Source of the DNA: an uncultured Oscillospiraceae bacterium
GTDB lineage: Bacteria; Bacillota; Clostridia; Oscillospirales; Oscillospiraceae
Length of the DNA stretch: 64,000 bases
Reading direction: 5' to 3'
Assembly (NCBI GenBank): GCA_934613505.1
Contig: CAKTTB010000002.1
Coordinates: forward strand, 124,001 to 188,000
Part shown: piece by piece, positions 8,207 through 15,603 of the stretch
Numbering within the stretch: the stretch's first letter is position 1
How the letters are laid out: every line of letters begins with the position of its first letter
Made by a program: the position numbers and the translations under genes
The notes under the pieces: model-generated
Told to the model about the DNA's origin: nothing
Databases searched by the model: none
The model's input: only the letters and a program-made list of their open reading frames with translations

Positions 8207-8244
8207 TAGGATATGCAAAGAAAACTTGGAGCGGAGGTGTTCAT

Positions 8245-8574
8245 ATGAAAAAGGACGATATCTTAAACGCAAGTCGAAAAGAGCATAAGAACAAAGACTT
8301 AGCAGAAATAGAAGTGATATATCAAGCAGGAAGTCATGCAGGCAGAGTAGGTGCTTTAGTGTGTTGTCTCCTGTCCTTACTATCCTCTATGCTTGCTCAT
8401 ACCATGATTTATAGTCCGTGGGTTATATACTTCAGCATTCTTTCAACGCAATGGTTAGTTCGCTTTATCAAAATGAAACGAAAAAGTGATTTGGTGCTAA
8501 CCATCCTATTTTTGATTCTTTCCGTCTTGGCATTTGCCGGATTTATTCGTCGCCTTTTAGAGGTGAGAGTATGA
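8245..8574 (+). CDS. DUF6442 family membrane protein
   Basis: This 109-aa protein has a charged N-terminus (MKKDDILNASRKEHKNKDLAE) followed by three hydrophobic segments, near residues 35-50, 55-70 and 82-100. The layout matches the DUF6442 family that commonly accompanies small Xre regulators in Clostridia. It starts after GCGGAGGTGTTCAT, a strong ribosome site, and its stop overlaps the regulator start (ATGA). Base composition is much more AT-rich than the surroundings, consistent with acquisition with the TnpV remnant. Molecular role unknown. Confidence 0.75.
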   Translation: MKKDDILNASRKEHKNKDLAEIEVIYQAGSHAGRVGALVCCLLSLLSSMLAHTMIYSPWVIYFSILSTQWLVRFIKMKRKSDLVLTILFLILSVLAFAGFIRRLLEVRV

Positions 8575-8777
8575 AAGAGCAGTTGCATCTGAAAAATCAC
8601 TTAAAGGAAGTTCGTATGGCAGCAAATCTTTCTCAAGCACAGCTTGCAGAAATGGTGGGTGTGTCGAGAAACACTATCAGTTCTATCGAAACAGGGCAAT
8701 TCAACCCAACAGCAAAGTTAGCTCTTATCCTTTGCATTGCCTTAGATAAGAAATTCGAAGAACTATTCTATTTTTAG
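8571..8777 (+). CDS. Xre-family transcriptional regulator
   Basis: This 68-aa single-domain Cro/C1-type helix-turn-helix protein has the recognition region NLSQAQLAEMVGVSRNTISS, followed by IETGQFNPTAKLALILCIAL. It is typical of the small Xre regulators paired with membrane proteins in Clostridia. It is the middle gene of a tight three-gene operon (overlap with DUF6442; 9 bases to the next gene). It probably regulates this operon, but no operator repeat is obvious at the promoter. Confidence 0.85.
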   Translation: MKEQLHLKNHLKEVRMAANLSQAQLAEMVGVSRNTISSIETGQFNPTAKLALILCIALDKKFEELFYF

Positions 8778-8786
8778 GAGGACAGC

Positions 8787-9089
8787 ATGGATAATTTGAT
8801 ATTATTGATTTTGGGGTTGTTTATTTCTGTGCTTGGCATTACAAACATCAAAGGTAATATCAGTACGATACATTCGTACAACAGACGAAAAGTAAAAGAA
8901 GAGGATATACCTAAGTACGGAAAAGTCGTTGGCACAGGCACGCTTATAATGGGAGTATCTTTTATCTTAGGGTACATTGCTTTGTTTTGGAGCGAGACCG
9001 CTATGGCAGTTATCATCCTACCGGGAGTAGTTGTTGGTTTGGGATTTATGCTCTATGGACAGTTCAAATATAACAAAGGAATTTTCTGA
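8787..9089 (+). CDS. Small membrane protein, DUF3784-like
   Basis: This 100-aa protein has three hydrophobic segments (residues 3-19, 50-68, 73-91) separated by a basic-acidic loop containing SYNRRKVKEEDIPKYGK. The pattern of an N-terminal helix, a YN...KYGK loop and two further helices recalls DUF3784 proteins, but the assignment is tentative. AGGAGG stands 7 bases before the ATG. It is the last gene of the low-GC operon, and its composition matches its two partners. Confidence 0.6.
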   Translation: MDNLILLILGLFISVLGITNIKGNISTIHSYNRRKVKEEDIPKYGKVVGTGTLIMGVSFILGYIALFWSETAMAVIILPGVVVGLGFMLYGQFKYNKGIF

Positions 9090-9106
9090 AAAGTGAAAAC
9101 GGAAAA

Positions 9107-9349
9107 TCCCTTTAGGAACTAAAGGGCGCACTTCTATACTCTCCTATCAGGAGTATGTGCGTCCTGCGGAGCTTCACTCCCGGTCGGCAGAAGAAAACTG
9201 CCCGACCGTGAATGTTTCGTCACTTCGTTCCGTCAAGGGAGCTACACTCCCTTGCGCCGCTTATGCGGCTATCCCCTGTGGACTTGCCGTCCGCAAACGG
9301 TTTTGACAAACCGTTTGCCGCCAACAAGTTTGAAGATTAGACATAAACA
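9107..9349. repeat. Array of hairpins in non-coding DNA (part of a 555-base gap)
   Basis: No gene is visible between 9090 and 9644. Four consecutive hairpins occupy this stretch: ATACTC/GAGTAT near 9136-9157, GGTCGGCAG/CTGCCCGACC at 9181-9207, AAGGGAG/CTCCCTT at 9235-9253, and AAACGGTTT/AAACCGTTT near 9296-9317. The density suggests a structured RNA, or a transfer-origin or end region of a mobile element. Confidence 0.45.
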
Positions 9350-9383
9350 AATCCTCCGCATGGTCTAAGCCATACGGAGGATT
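9350..9383 (+). terminator. Terminator-like hairpin
   Basis: AATCCTCCGCATGG pairs with CCATACGGAGGATT (one mismatch) across a 6-base loop. It probably ends transcription from the low-GC operon. Confidence 0.5.
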
Positions 9384-9463
9384 AACTGTTTTACGGACAC
9401 CCGTCTATATCCCGGTGCTGCCTGCGCGAGGTCGAACGGAAAATAAACAATTGACATAAAAAA

Positions 9464-9575
9464 TATCCATACTGACGGTATGGATAAGAGGGAAGCAGTC
9501 TTTGACGCTTGCAAAACGCACCCAACTCCGGTAATATATATTCAGAGTGTATCGCGGGCGCTTTTCGCGCCCGCG
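9464..9575 (+). promoter_or_regulatory. ABC exporter promoter region: palindromic operator, promoter, leader hairpin
   Basis: A 23-bp palindrome (TATCCATAC-N5-GTATGGATA, 9464-9486) looks like a TetR- or MarR-type operator. Promoter hexamers TTGCAA (9509-9514) and TAATAT (9532-9537) are 17 bases apart. The leader then contains a 9-bp GC-rich stem (9553-9575) with a TTTTC loop and only three T residues after it. Confidence 0.55.
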
Positions 9576-9644
9576 TTTCCATGAGAATTTTGCAGGGGGC
9601 AGAACGTCATCAAAACGCACACAAAACAAAAATCGCTCCGGCAC

Positions 9645-11426
9645 ATGCAAAGCTGCCTGCGCGGCTACCGCGGCTGGACGGCGGCTGCCGCGATCTTCGG
9701 CGGGCTGGAGGTCGTGCTGGAGGTCTTTATCCCCATGCTGATGTCCGTCATTGTGGATGGCGGATTGTACCGGGAGGACGATTTCATGCTCCGCGAGCTG
9801 TTCCCGGACGCCCTCGTCGCACAGCGCGACCGCTTTGTCCTGACGGTCGGCGGCATCATGGTGCTGATCGCGTGCTCGTCCATGGCCTGCGGCCTTCTCA
9901 GCGCGCGCTGCTCCGCCATCGCCAGCCAGGGCTTTGCAAAGAACCTGCGCACGCTGCTTCTGGACAAGATCCAGAGCTTTTCCTTCTCCAGCATCGACCA
10001 TTTCTCCACGCCGAGCCTCATCACCCGCGCCACGACGGACGTCAATACCGTCCGTACGACGATGCACCAGATCATCCGCTCGCTGACAAGAAGCCCCATC
10101 ATGCTCGTCCTCGCGACCGTGATGGCCTTTACCATCTCGCCGCATCTGGCGCTGTTCTTTGTCGGCACGCTGCCCGTGCTCGCGATCACGCTGGCCATCA
10201 TGATGAAGATCGGTCAGCCGCGCTTCCGCAAAATGCTCATTCGCATGGATGACATGAACCGCGCCGTGCAGGAAAATCTCATCAGCAGCCGCGTGGTCAA
10301 GGCCTTTGTCCGCGGCAATTATGAATCCGAGCGCTTTGCAGGCACCGCCGAAGAACTGCGCCACGCGCAGCTCTCCTCCTCGCGCCTGTTTACCCTGACA
10401 GGCCCCATCCAGATGAGCATCATGTGGACGTGCACGATCCTCCTGCTGCTTTTCGGCGGCCGGGAGATCATTTTCAGGACCACGGGCCTTCTCACCGGCG
10501 AGCTGGTCAGCCTCGTGTCCTACTGCACGCAGGCCGTTTCGTCCCTGACGATGCTCTCGTGGCTCATCATGTCCCTTTCCCGCGCGCAGGCGTCCATGCG
10601 CCGCATCAACGAGGTCTTTGACGAGCAGCCGGACATTGCCGACGGCCCCTCGGACAAGACTGTGCAGGACGGCAGCGTGGAGTTTGACGACGTCTGCTTC
10701 AGCTACACGCGCAACCCGGAAAAGCTCAACCTGCGCCATGTCTCCTTCCGCATCGAAAGCGGCGAGACCGTCGGCGTCATCGGCGGCACGGGCGAAGGAA
10801 AGTCCACGCTCGTGAGCCTCATCCCGCGTTTTTACGACACGCTTTCCGGTACGGTCCGCGTCGGCGGTACGGACGTGCGGGCGTATACATTGGAGAACCT
10901 GCGCGCGGGCGTCTCCATGGTTTTGCAGAACGGCTCGCTTTTTTCCGGCACCATCGCCTCGAACCTCCGCTGGGGGAAGCCCGACGCGACGCTCGAGGAA
11001 ATGAAGGCTGCCTGTGCCATCGCCTGCGCCGACGAGTATATCGACCGCTTCCCGGACGGCTATGAGACGCTGCTGGACCAGAATGCGGCCAACCTCTCCG
11101 GCGGCCAGCGGCAGCGCCTGCGCATTGCGCGCGCGATCATCAAAAATCCGAAGATCCTCATTCTCGACGACTCGACCAGCGCGGTCGATATGGCGACGGA
11201 CGAGCATATCCGCCGCGGCCTCCGCCACGCCCTGCCCGGCGCGACGAAGATCATCATCGCCCAGCGCATCGCGTCAATTCTGAGCTGCGACCGTATCCTT
11301 GTGCTGGACGAGGGCAAGCTCTCCGATTTCGGCACGCACGACGAGCTGATGGCGCGCAGCCAGATCTACCGCGACGTATACGACAGCCAGATGAAACAGG
11401 AGGTGCGCGCAGATGCCGAGAGTTGA
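9645..11426 (+). CDS. Heterodimeric ABC exporter, degenerate-site subunit
   Basis: This is a fused membrane (six helices, about residues 1-300) and nucleotide-binding subunit of a multidrug-type ABC exporter, 593 aa. Walker A is GGTGEGKST and the signature is LSGGQRQR. The Walker B carboxylate is Asp (ILILDDSTSAVD), and the switch His is Gln (IIIAQRIAS). These changes mark the catalytically degenerate half of a heterodimer. The ATG at 9645 lacks a good ribosome site. In-frame coding sense extends upstream to an ATC AAA ACG just after GCAGGGGG, so the native start may lie near 9606-9609. It overlaps the partner gene by 14 bases. Substrate unknown. Confidence 0.88.
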   Translation: MQSCLRGYRGWTAAAAIFGGLEVVLEVFIPMLMSVIVDGGLYREDDFMLRELFPDALVAQRDRFVLTVGGIMVLIACSSMACGLLSARCSAIASQGFAKNLRTLLLDKIQSFSFSSIDHFSTPSLITRATTDVNTVRTTMHQIIRSLTRSPIMLVLATVMAFTISPHLALFFVGTLPVLAITLAIMMKIGQPRFRKMLIRMDDMNRAVQENLISSRVVKAFVRGNYESERFAGTAEELRHAQLSSSRLFTLTGPIQMSIMWTCTILLLLFGGREIIFRTTGLLTGELVSLVSYCTQAVSSLTMLSWLIMSLSRAQASMRRINEVFDEQPDIADGPSDKTVQDGSVEFDDVCFSYTRNPEKLNLRHVSFRIESGETVGVIGGTGEGKSTLVSLIPRFYDTLSGTVRVGGTDVRAYTLENLRAGVSMVLQNGSLFSGTIASNLRWGKPDATLEEMKAACAIACADEYIDRFPDGYETLLDQNAANLSGGQRQRLRIARAIIKNPKILILDDSTSAVDMATDEHIRRGLRHALPGATKIIIAQRIASILSCDRILVLDEGKLSDFGTHDELMARSQIYRDVYDSQMKQEVRADAES

Positions 11427-13236
11427 CCTGAGAAACTATCGCAAGGCGCGCACACCCTTCGGCAGTCTCATGCGCCTGTTCCGCTACTTCAAGCACTGCC
11501 GCACGATCCAGATCTGCGCGATCATCTCCATTCTGGTCTACGTCGCGGCGACCATCGCGGCGTCCTACTGCATGAAGCCGCTCGTGAGTTTGCTTGAGCA
11601 GAGCGGCATCGCGCCGAATGAAACCTACGCCAGATATCTTTCGCTGCTCCTTGGCCTTGCTGCCCTGTACGCGCTCAGCGCGGTGACAAATTATCTTCTC
11701 AACCGCCTGATGCTCGAGTGCAGCACCGTCATCATGCGTGCGCTGCGCACAGAGCTGTTCTCCAAAATGCAGAAGCTGCCCATCCGTTACTTTGACGCCA
11801 ATACCCACGGCAGCCTGATGAGCTACTTCACGAACGATATTGAGGCCACCAACGAGCTTCTGCAGCACGCCATCACGCAAATGCTCATTTCCGTGACGTC
11901 GCTCCTCGGCACGATCGGCATGATGCTGGCCCTGTCCATGAAGCTCTTCTCCCTCATGGTCGTGCTGGCCGCTATCGTGGTCACGGTCGTGCGCGTCATC
12001 ACGAAAAAAAGCAGTTATGCCTACCGCCAGCAGCAGAAGGACGCGGCGAGCGTCAACGGCTTTGTCGAGGAAATGATCGCCGGCCAGCGCGACGTCAAGG
12101 TCTTCACCCACGAAAAGCAGGTCATGCAGGACTTTGAGCCCATCAACGAGAGCTTCTACCAGTCCTCCGCGCTGGCCACGACCGTGACCTCTATCGTCGG
12201 CCCCATCCTCAATAATCTTTCGCACTTCTTCTACGCGCTGACCTGCGCCGTGGGCGTTCTGTGGCTCACGGGCGAAAATGCGGGCGGTGTGCTCATCACC
12301 TTCCTCGGCTATATCCGCACCTTTGCCGAGCGCGTCAGCCAGATCTCCGAGCAGTTCAACGCCATCATGCTCGCCCTCGCGGGCGCGGAGCGCATTTTTG
12401 ACGTCCTCGATCTGCCGCCGGAGGTCGACGAGGGCGAGGTCACGCTCGAACAGTCTGGCCGCGACTATTTCTGGGTCAAGCCGGACGGCGAACGTGTCCC
12501 GCTGCGCGGCGACGTGCGCTTCTTCGGCGTGGACTTTGCCTACGTGCCAAAAAAGCCCGTGCTGCAGGATCTGTCCCTCTACGCCAAGCCCGGCCAGAAG
12601 ATCGCCTTCGTCGGCTCGACCGGCGCAGGCAAGACCACCATCACCAATCTCATTAACCGCTTCTACGACATTCAGGGTGGCCAGATCACCTACGACGGCA
12701 TCGACGTGCGGAGTATCCGCAAGGACGACCTCCGCCGCTCGCTTGGTACAGTCCTGCAGGATACGCACCTGTTTACCGGCACCGTGATGGAGAATATCCG
12801 CTATGGCCGTCTGGAAGCGACGGATGAAGACTGCATCCGCGCTGCGAAGATCGCCAACGCGCACTATTTTATCTCCCATCTGCCGCAGGGCTATGACACC
12901 ATGCTCTATTCCGACGGCGCGAACCTCTCGCAGGGTCAGCGCCAGCTGCTCGCCATTGCGCGCGCAGCCGTGTCCGAAGCGCCGGTGCTCATCCTCGACG
13001 AGGCGACCTCCTCCGTCGATACCCGAACGGAAAAGCTCATCGAGCGCGGCCTTGACGGCCTGATGAAGGGCCGGACAGTCTTCGTCATTGCCCACCGCCT
13101 GTCCACCGTCCGCAACGCCGACGCGATCCTCGTTCTGGAAAATGGCCGCGTCGTCGAGCGCGGCAACCACGACGACCTCCTCGCCCAGCGCGGCCGCTAT
13201 TACCAGCTCTACACCAACATGATCGAGCTCGCCTGA
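11413..13236 (+). CDS. Heterodimeric ABC exporter, catalytic subunit
   Basis: This is the 607-aa partner of the preceding subunit. A six-helix membrane domain occupies about residues 30-330. Its nucleotide-binding domain has canonical Walker A (GSTGAGKTT), Walker B with Glu (VLILDEATSSVD) and the switch His (VIAHRLSTV). The signature is altered to LSQGQRQ, the usual pairing with a partner that lacks the catalytic Glu. A 25-residue insertion with SGRDYFWVKPDGER lies just before the ATP domain. The start overlaps the upstream gene, giving translational coupling. A similarly built pair occurs at 45.6-49.3 kb, so this genome has at least two such exporters. Confidence 0.9.
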   Translation: MPRVDLRNYRKARTPFGSLMRLFRYFKHCRTIQICAIISILVYVAATIAASYCMKPLVSLLEQSGIAPNETYARYLSLLLGLAALYALSAVTNYLLNRLMLECSTVIMRALRTELFSKMQKLPIRYFDANTHGSLMSYFTNDIEATNELLQHAITQMLISVTSLLGTIGMMLALSMKLFSLMVVLAAIVVTVVRVITKKSSYAYRQQQKDAASVNGFVEEMIAGQRDVKVFTHEKQVMQDFEPINESFYQSSALATTVTSIVGPILNNLSHFFYALTCAVGVLWLTGENAGGVLITFLGYIRTFAERVSQISEQFNAIMLALAGAERIFDVLDLPPEVDEGEVTLEQSGRDYFWVKPDGERVPLRGDVRFFGVDFAYVPKKPVLQDLSLYAKPGQKIAFVGSTGAGKTTITNLINRFYDIQGGQITYDGIDVRSIRKDDLRRSLGTVLQDTHLFTGTVMENIRYGRLEATDEDCIRAAKIANAHYFISHLPQGYDTMLYSDGANLSQGQRQLLAIARAAVSEAPVLILDEATSSVDTRTEKLIERGLDGLMKGRTVFVIAHRLSTVRNADAILVLENGRVVERGNHDDLLAQRGRYYQLYTNMIELA

Positions 13237-13269
13237 CCCACAAAACCCGGCCATGCCCCACAGAAAGTC

Positions 13270-13505
13270 AACAGGCACAGCAGAATGATCTGCTGTGCCT
13301 GTTTCTGTATCATTCGGATGTCACTTGCCTCTCTCATTGAGAGAGGTGGCCGAGCGAAGCGAGACCGGAGAGGGGCATTTCTTGCCTCTCCCTCTGGGAG
13401 AGGTGTCTGAGCGCAGCGAAGACGGAGAGGGTACACGCCGAGCATGTCAGCCAGAACCCTCTCAGCCGCCTGCGGCGGCAGCTCTCCCAAAGAGAGAGCC
13501 GGGGG
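13270..13505 (+). repeat. Composite palindromic repeat, copy 1
   Basis: It consists of a 15-bp-stem hairpin (AACAGGCACAGCAGA, 13270-13303), two tandem CCTCTC/GAGAGG units containing GAGCGAAGCGAGACCGGAG and GAGCGCAGCGAAGACGGAG, and a unit ACCCTCTCAGCCGCCTGCGG. The same order is found inverted at 14773-14931. The first hairpin may also terminate the ABC operon. Confidence 0.7.
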
Positions 13506-13508
13506 GCG

Positions 13509-14450
13509 CTAGAATAGATCCAGCATGCTGTCCAGATAAATTTCCTCCCGCACGCGCAGCTGAAATTCCGGCTTGGTCAGATAATAGAGAAGAAACTCCA
13601 GAATCAGCGCACTGCCCAGTCCGCGGCCCTCCAGCTTGAAGTTGGAAAACCCCATCGGCAGATAGCGGCTCCGGATATCGTCAATGCCGATAAAGCCCGG
13701 ATTTTCCATAGCCCGTGAAAACCGGTATCCCTCTGCCGCGCCGGGCGCCGTGCAGCGGTGCTCGACAGCTTCGCCGAGATTCTTCCGGCTGACCGTCTCA
13801 TAGCAGACCTTGCGGTCTTTACACCCGAACCAGCAGCATTCGTTGCTGAGAAATTCCGTTTTGTCCTTCAGCGCCTGCGGCAGCGAGTCCAGCTGCGCAA
13901 ACGCCCGGTTCAGCCGGAAATCCGGTACAACGTAGGAAAATTCCTCCCGTTCCAGCTCCTGCCGCAGCTGTGAAAACCCGGTCAGCACCTTCGTGGTCGA
14001 AGAGATAAAATACAGCTGCGGATATGTTTTCATCAGATAGTCCAGCAGCAGTTCCGAATGGACAATGACCCCGCTGCGCGGCCCATCGGCTTCCGCAAAT
14101 AACCGGCAGAGCGCGTTGCAGCGCGCATCCGAAAGATGCTCCGGCCGGAGCAGGGAATTGCTGAATGTCAGCCTTGCGGAAATGCCGTATTCCCGCGTCA
14201 GCGCCAGCACGTCCCGCGCGTCCTGCTCGCCAAATCCGACGCGTCCGCCGCCCCAGAGGCAGTCCGCGGGCGCGCCATAGATCGAGCCGATCTCGCACCA
14301 GTCGTAAAAATACTCCCGGTGCCCGCGGTACAGCGGCAGGAACGCCCGATACAACTCGTAAAATTCAAACAGTCCCGGCAGATGATAGATCGCAGTCGTT
14401 TTCGGCAGAAGCACCGGATTTTTCGGATCGCCAAATTCATGGACAGTCAT
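13509..14450 (-). CDS. U32-peptidase-like protein with a Cys cluster
   Basis: This 313-aa soluble protein has no close match that I recognise. Several features suggest a TIM-barrel of the U32 (UbiV/YhbV-like) group: a glycine-rich GAPADCLWGGGRVGFG near residue 60, a mid-barrel RLTFSNSLLRPEHL, a Cys cluster NECCWFGCKDRKVCYE near 203-218, and NFKLEGRGLGS near the end, like the FKIEGR motif of U32 proteins. Several U32 proteins carry an iron-sulfur cluster and act in RNA or quinone hydroxylation. TTGGAG lies 9 bases before the start. It follows a 28-codon ORF, and the pair is enclosed by inverted repeats. Confidence 0.55.
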   Translation of the reverse strand: MTVHEFGDPKNPVLLPKTTAIYHLPGLFEFYELYRAFLPLYRGHREYFYDWCEIGSIYGAPADCLWGGGRVGFGEQDARDVLALTREYGISARLTFSNSLLRPEHLSDARCNALCRLFAEADGPRSGVIVHSELLLDYLMKTYPQLYFISSTTKVLTGFSQLRQELEREEFSYVVPDFRLNRAFAQLDSLPQALKDKTEFLSNECCWFGCKDRKVCYETVSRKNLGEAVEHRCTAPGAAEGYRFSRAMENPGFIGIDDIRSRYLPMGFSNFKLEGRGLGSALILEFLLYYLTKPEFQLRVREEIYLDSMLDLF

Positions 14451-14475
14451 AGCGGTATCTCCAATTTCTGATAGT

Positions 14476-14562
14476 TTAACATCCCGCGTTCTCCTTCGGC
14501 TTCTCGGCCGGCGCCCCCGGCCAGCAGTCCCGCCGGTAGGTTTTCGGAAGTGTGTTGTACAT
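14476..14562 (-). CDS. Small 28-codon ORF upstream of the U32-like gene
   Basis: The ATG at 14562 has GGGAG 8 bases upstream (another in-frame ATG at 14568 is too close to that site). The peptide begins MYNTLPKTYRRDCWPGAP and ends in a Cys, giving two Cys residues, many Pro and Lys, and no hydrophobic segment. It ends 25 bases before the U32-like start, so the two are probably co-transcribed. It could be a leader peptide, a substrate peptide for the partner, or fortuitous. Confidence 0.4.
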   Translation of the reverse strand: MYNTLPKTYRRDCWPGAPAEKPKENAGC

Positions 14563-14772
14563 CGACATCGCTCCCAATCGTTCGAAGTTAAATACTTCTA
14601 ATCAATACATACATACTACATACTGAACCCAGTGTACCACGCCGCAGCGCGCCTTGCAAGCCGGAATCGGTCCATTTCGGGCTTATGAAATGGATCAACC
14701 GCGGCGGCATGCTGTACGATTTGATCCGCTATCCCCAGCAAAAAGACTGATACCCATGAAGCAGCTTTGCTT

Positions 14773-14931
14773 GGCTCTCCCTCCGGGAGCGCTGCCGCCG
14801 AAGGCGGCTGAGAGGGCTTTGGCAGTCACAGTTTACCCTCTCCGTCTTCGTGCTGCCCAGCCACATCTCCCAAAGGGAGGGGCAAGGGAGGACGCAAAAA
14901 CAGGCACAGCAGAATATCTGCTGTGCCTGTT
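14773..14931 (-). repeat. Composite palindromic repeat, copy 2 (inverted)
   Basis: This is the reverse complement of the 13270-13505 element with the same order of units: the CCCTCTCAGCCGCC unit, one GAAGACGGAGAGGG unit and the AACAGGCACAGCAGA hairpin (14899-14931). It lies in a 405-base interval (14569-14973) that holds no gene. Confidence 0.7.
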
Positions 14932-14973
14932 CACTGTCTCATGCGATTTTATTTGGTTTACATAAACTGATTC

Positions 14974-15510
14974 TCAGCCCGCAGACCCTTTCCCCAACGC
15001 GCGCCGGATAACAGGGGCGATCAGGCAGGCCAGCACGCCGCCGATCAGTGCGGTGACGAGCTGCGGCCACGTGAACGCAGCCGTGACCGTGCTGAGCTTC
15101 GCCGCCGGGACAACGGCGGGCGCGACCAGCCGGACGAGCACGATGTAGAGCGTCACAAACTTGGCCGCCGCGGCCAGCACCATGCTGCCGTATGCGGCGG
15201 CGGTCTGCTTTTTCAGCAGAAACTTACCGACGAGCAGTCCGAAGATCACGGCGTAGACCGCGTTGCCCAGCGACACGCACGGCACCATCGGGAAGAATGC
15301 CGGGCCGATCCCGAGCAGCTTCGCGCAGAACGGCGAAATGACAGCCACGACGACGCCCGACCACGTGCCGCCGATCAGCGACGCGATCGCCAGCACCAGA
15401 TTGACGCACGAGCCGGTCACATACTGCCCCAGACTTCTGGTGAAAAACTGCAGCGCGACCAGAAGCGCCAGACAGACGGCGGTCTGTGTGATCCATGTTG
15501 TTTTTTTCAT
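14974..15510 (-). CDS. ECF-transporter S-component-like membrane protein
   Basis: This 178-aa hydrophobic protein has five or six predicted membrane helices and a short basic N-terminus (MKKTTWITQTAVCLALLVAL). Size, helix count and small-residue patterns (SCVNLVLAIASLIGGTWSGV) are like substrate-binding S components of energy-coupling-factor vitamin transporters, but the substrate is not evident. The first in-frame ATG (15525) is itself part of the GGAGGGG ribosome site, so translation should start at 15510. It is divergent from a Crp/Fnr regulator and shares its palindromic control region. Confidence 0.55.
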   Translation of the reverse strand: MKKTTWITQTAVCLALLVALQFFTRSLGQYVTGSCVNLVLAIASLIGGTWSGVVVAVISPFCAKLLGIGPAFFPMVPCVSLGNAVYAVIFGLLVGKFLLKKQTAAAYGSMVLAAAAKFVTLYIVLVRLVAPAVVPAAKLSTVTAAFTWPQLVTALIGGVLACLIAPVIRRALGKGSAG

Positions 15511-15527
15511 CCAAATCCCCTCCATAC

Positions 15528-15585
15528 TTGATTTCTACTTATAGTATAGCTATACTGGAAACAAAAACCGTTGCATCTGCAACGG
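15528..15585 (+). promoter_or_regulatory. Divergent promoters and Crp/Fnr-type operator
   Basis: The plus-strand promoter is TTGATT (15528-15533), 17 bases, TATACT (15551-15556). The -10 lies in a perfect palindrome, AGTATAGCTATACT (15543-15556), that gives an opposing -10. Downstream is an 8-2-8 perfect dyad, CCGTTGCA-TC-TGCAACGG (15568-15585), a likely operator for the adjacent Crp/Fnr protein. Confidence 0.65.
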
Positions 15586-15603
15586 ATTGAGGGGAGAATG
15601 CAC

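Noticed and set aside
7897..8272. Extension of the flavodoxin frame to 297 codons
   Set aside because: The added part is antisense to the TnpV fragment and the start of the DUF6442 gene, with no flavodoxin homology.
9405..13278. Very long minus-strand open frames opposite the first ABC exporter pair
   Set aside because: They are antisense to two unambiguous exporter genes, have no family motifs or ribosome sites, and arise from GC-rich codon bias.
13320..13505. CRISPR array suspected from recurring CTCTCC units
   Set aside because: Units are few, palindromic and unequal, there are no unique spacers of constant length, and no cas genes are near.
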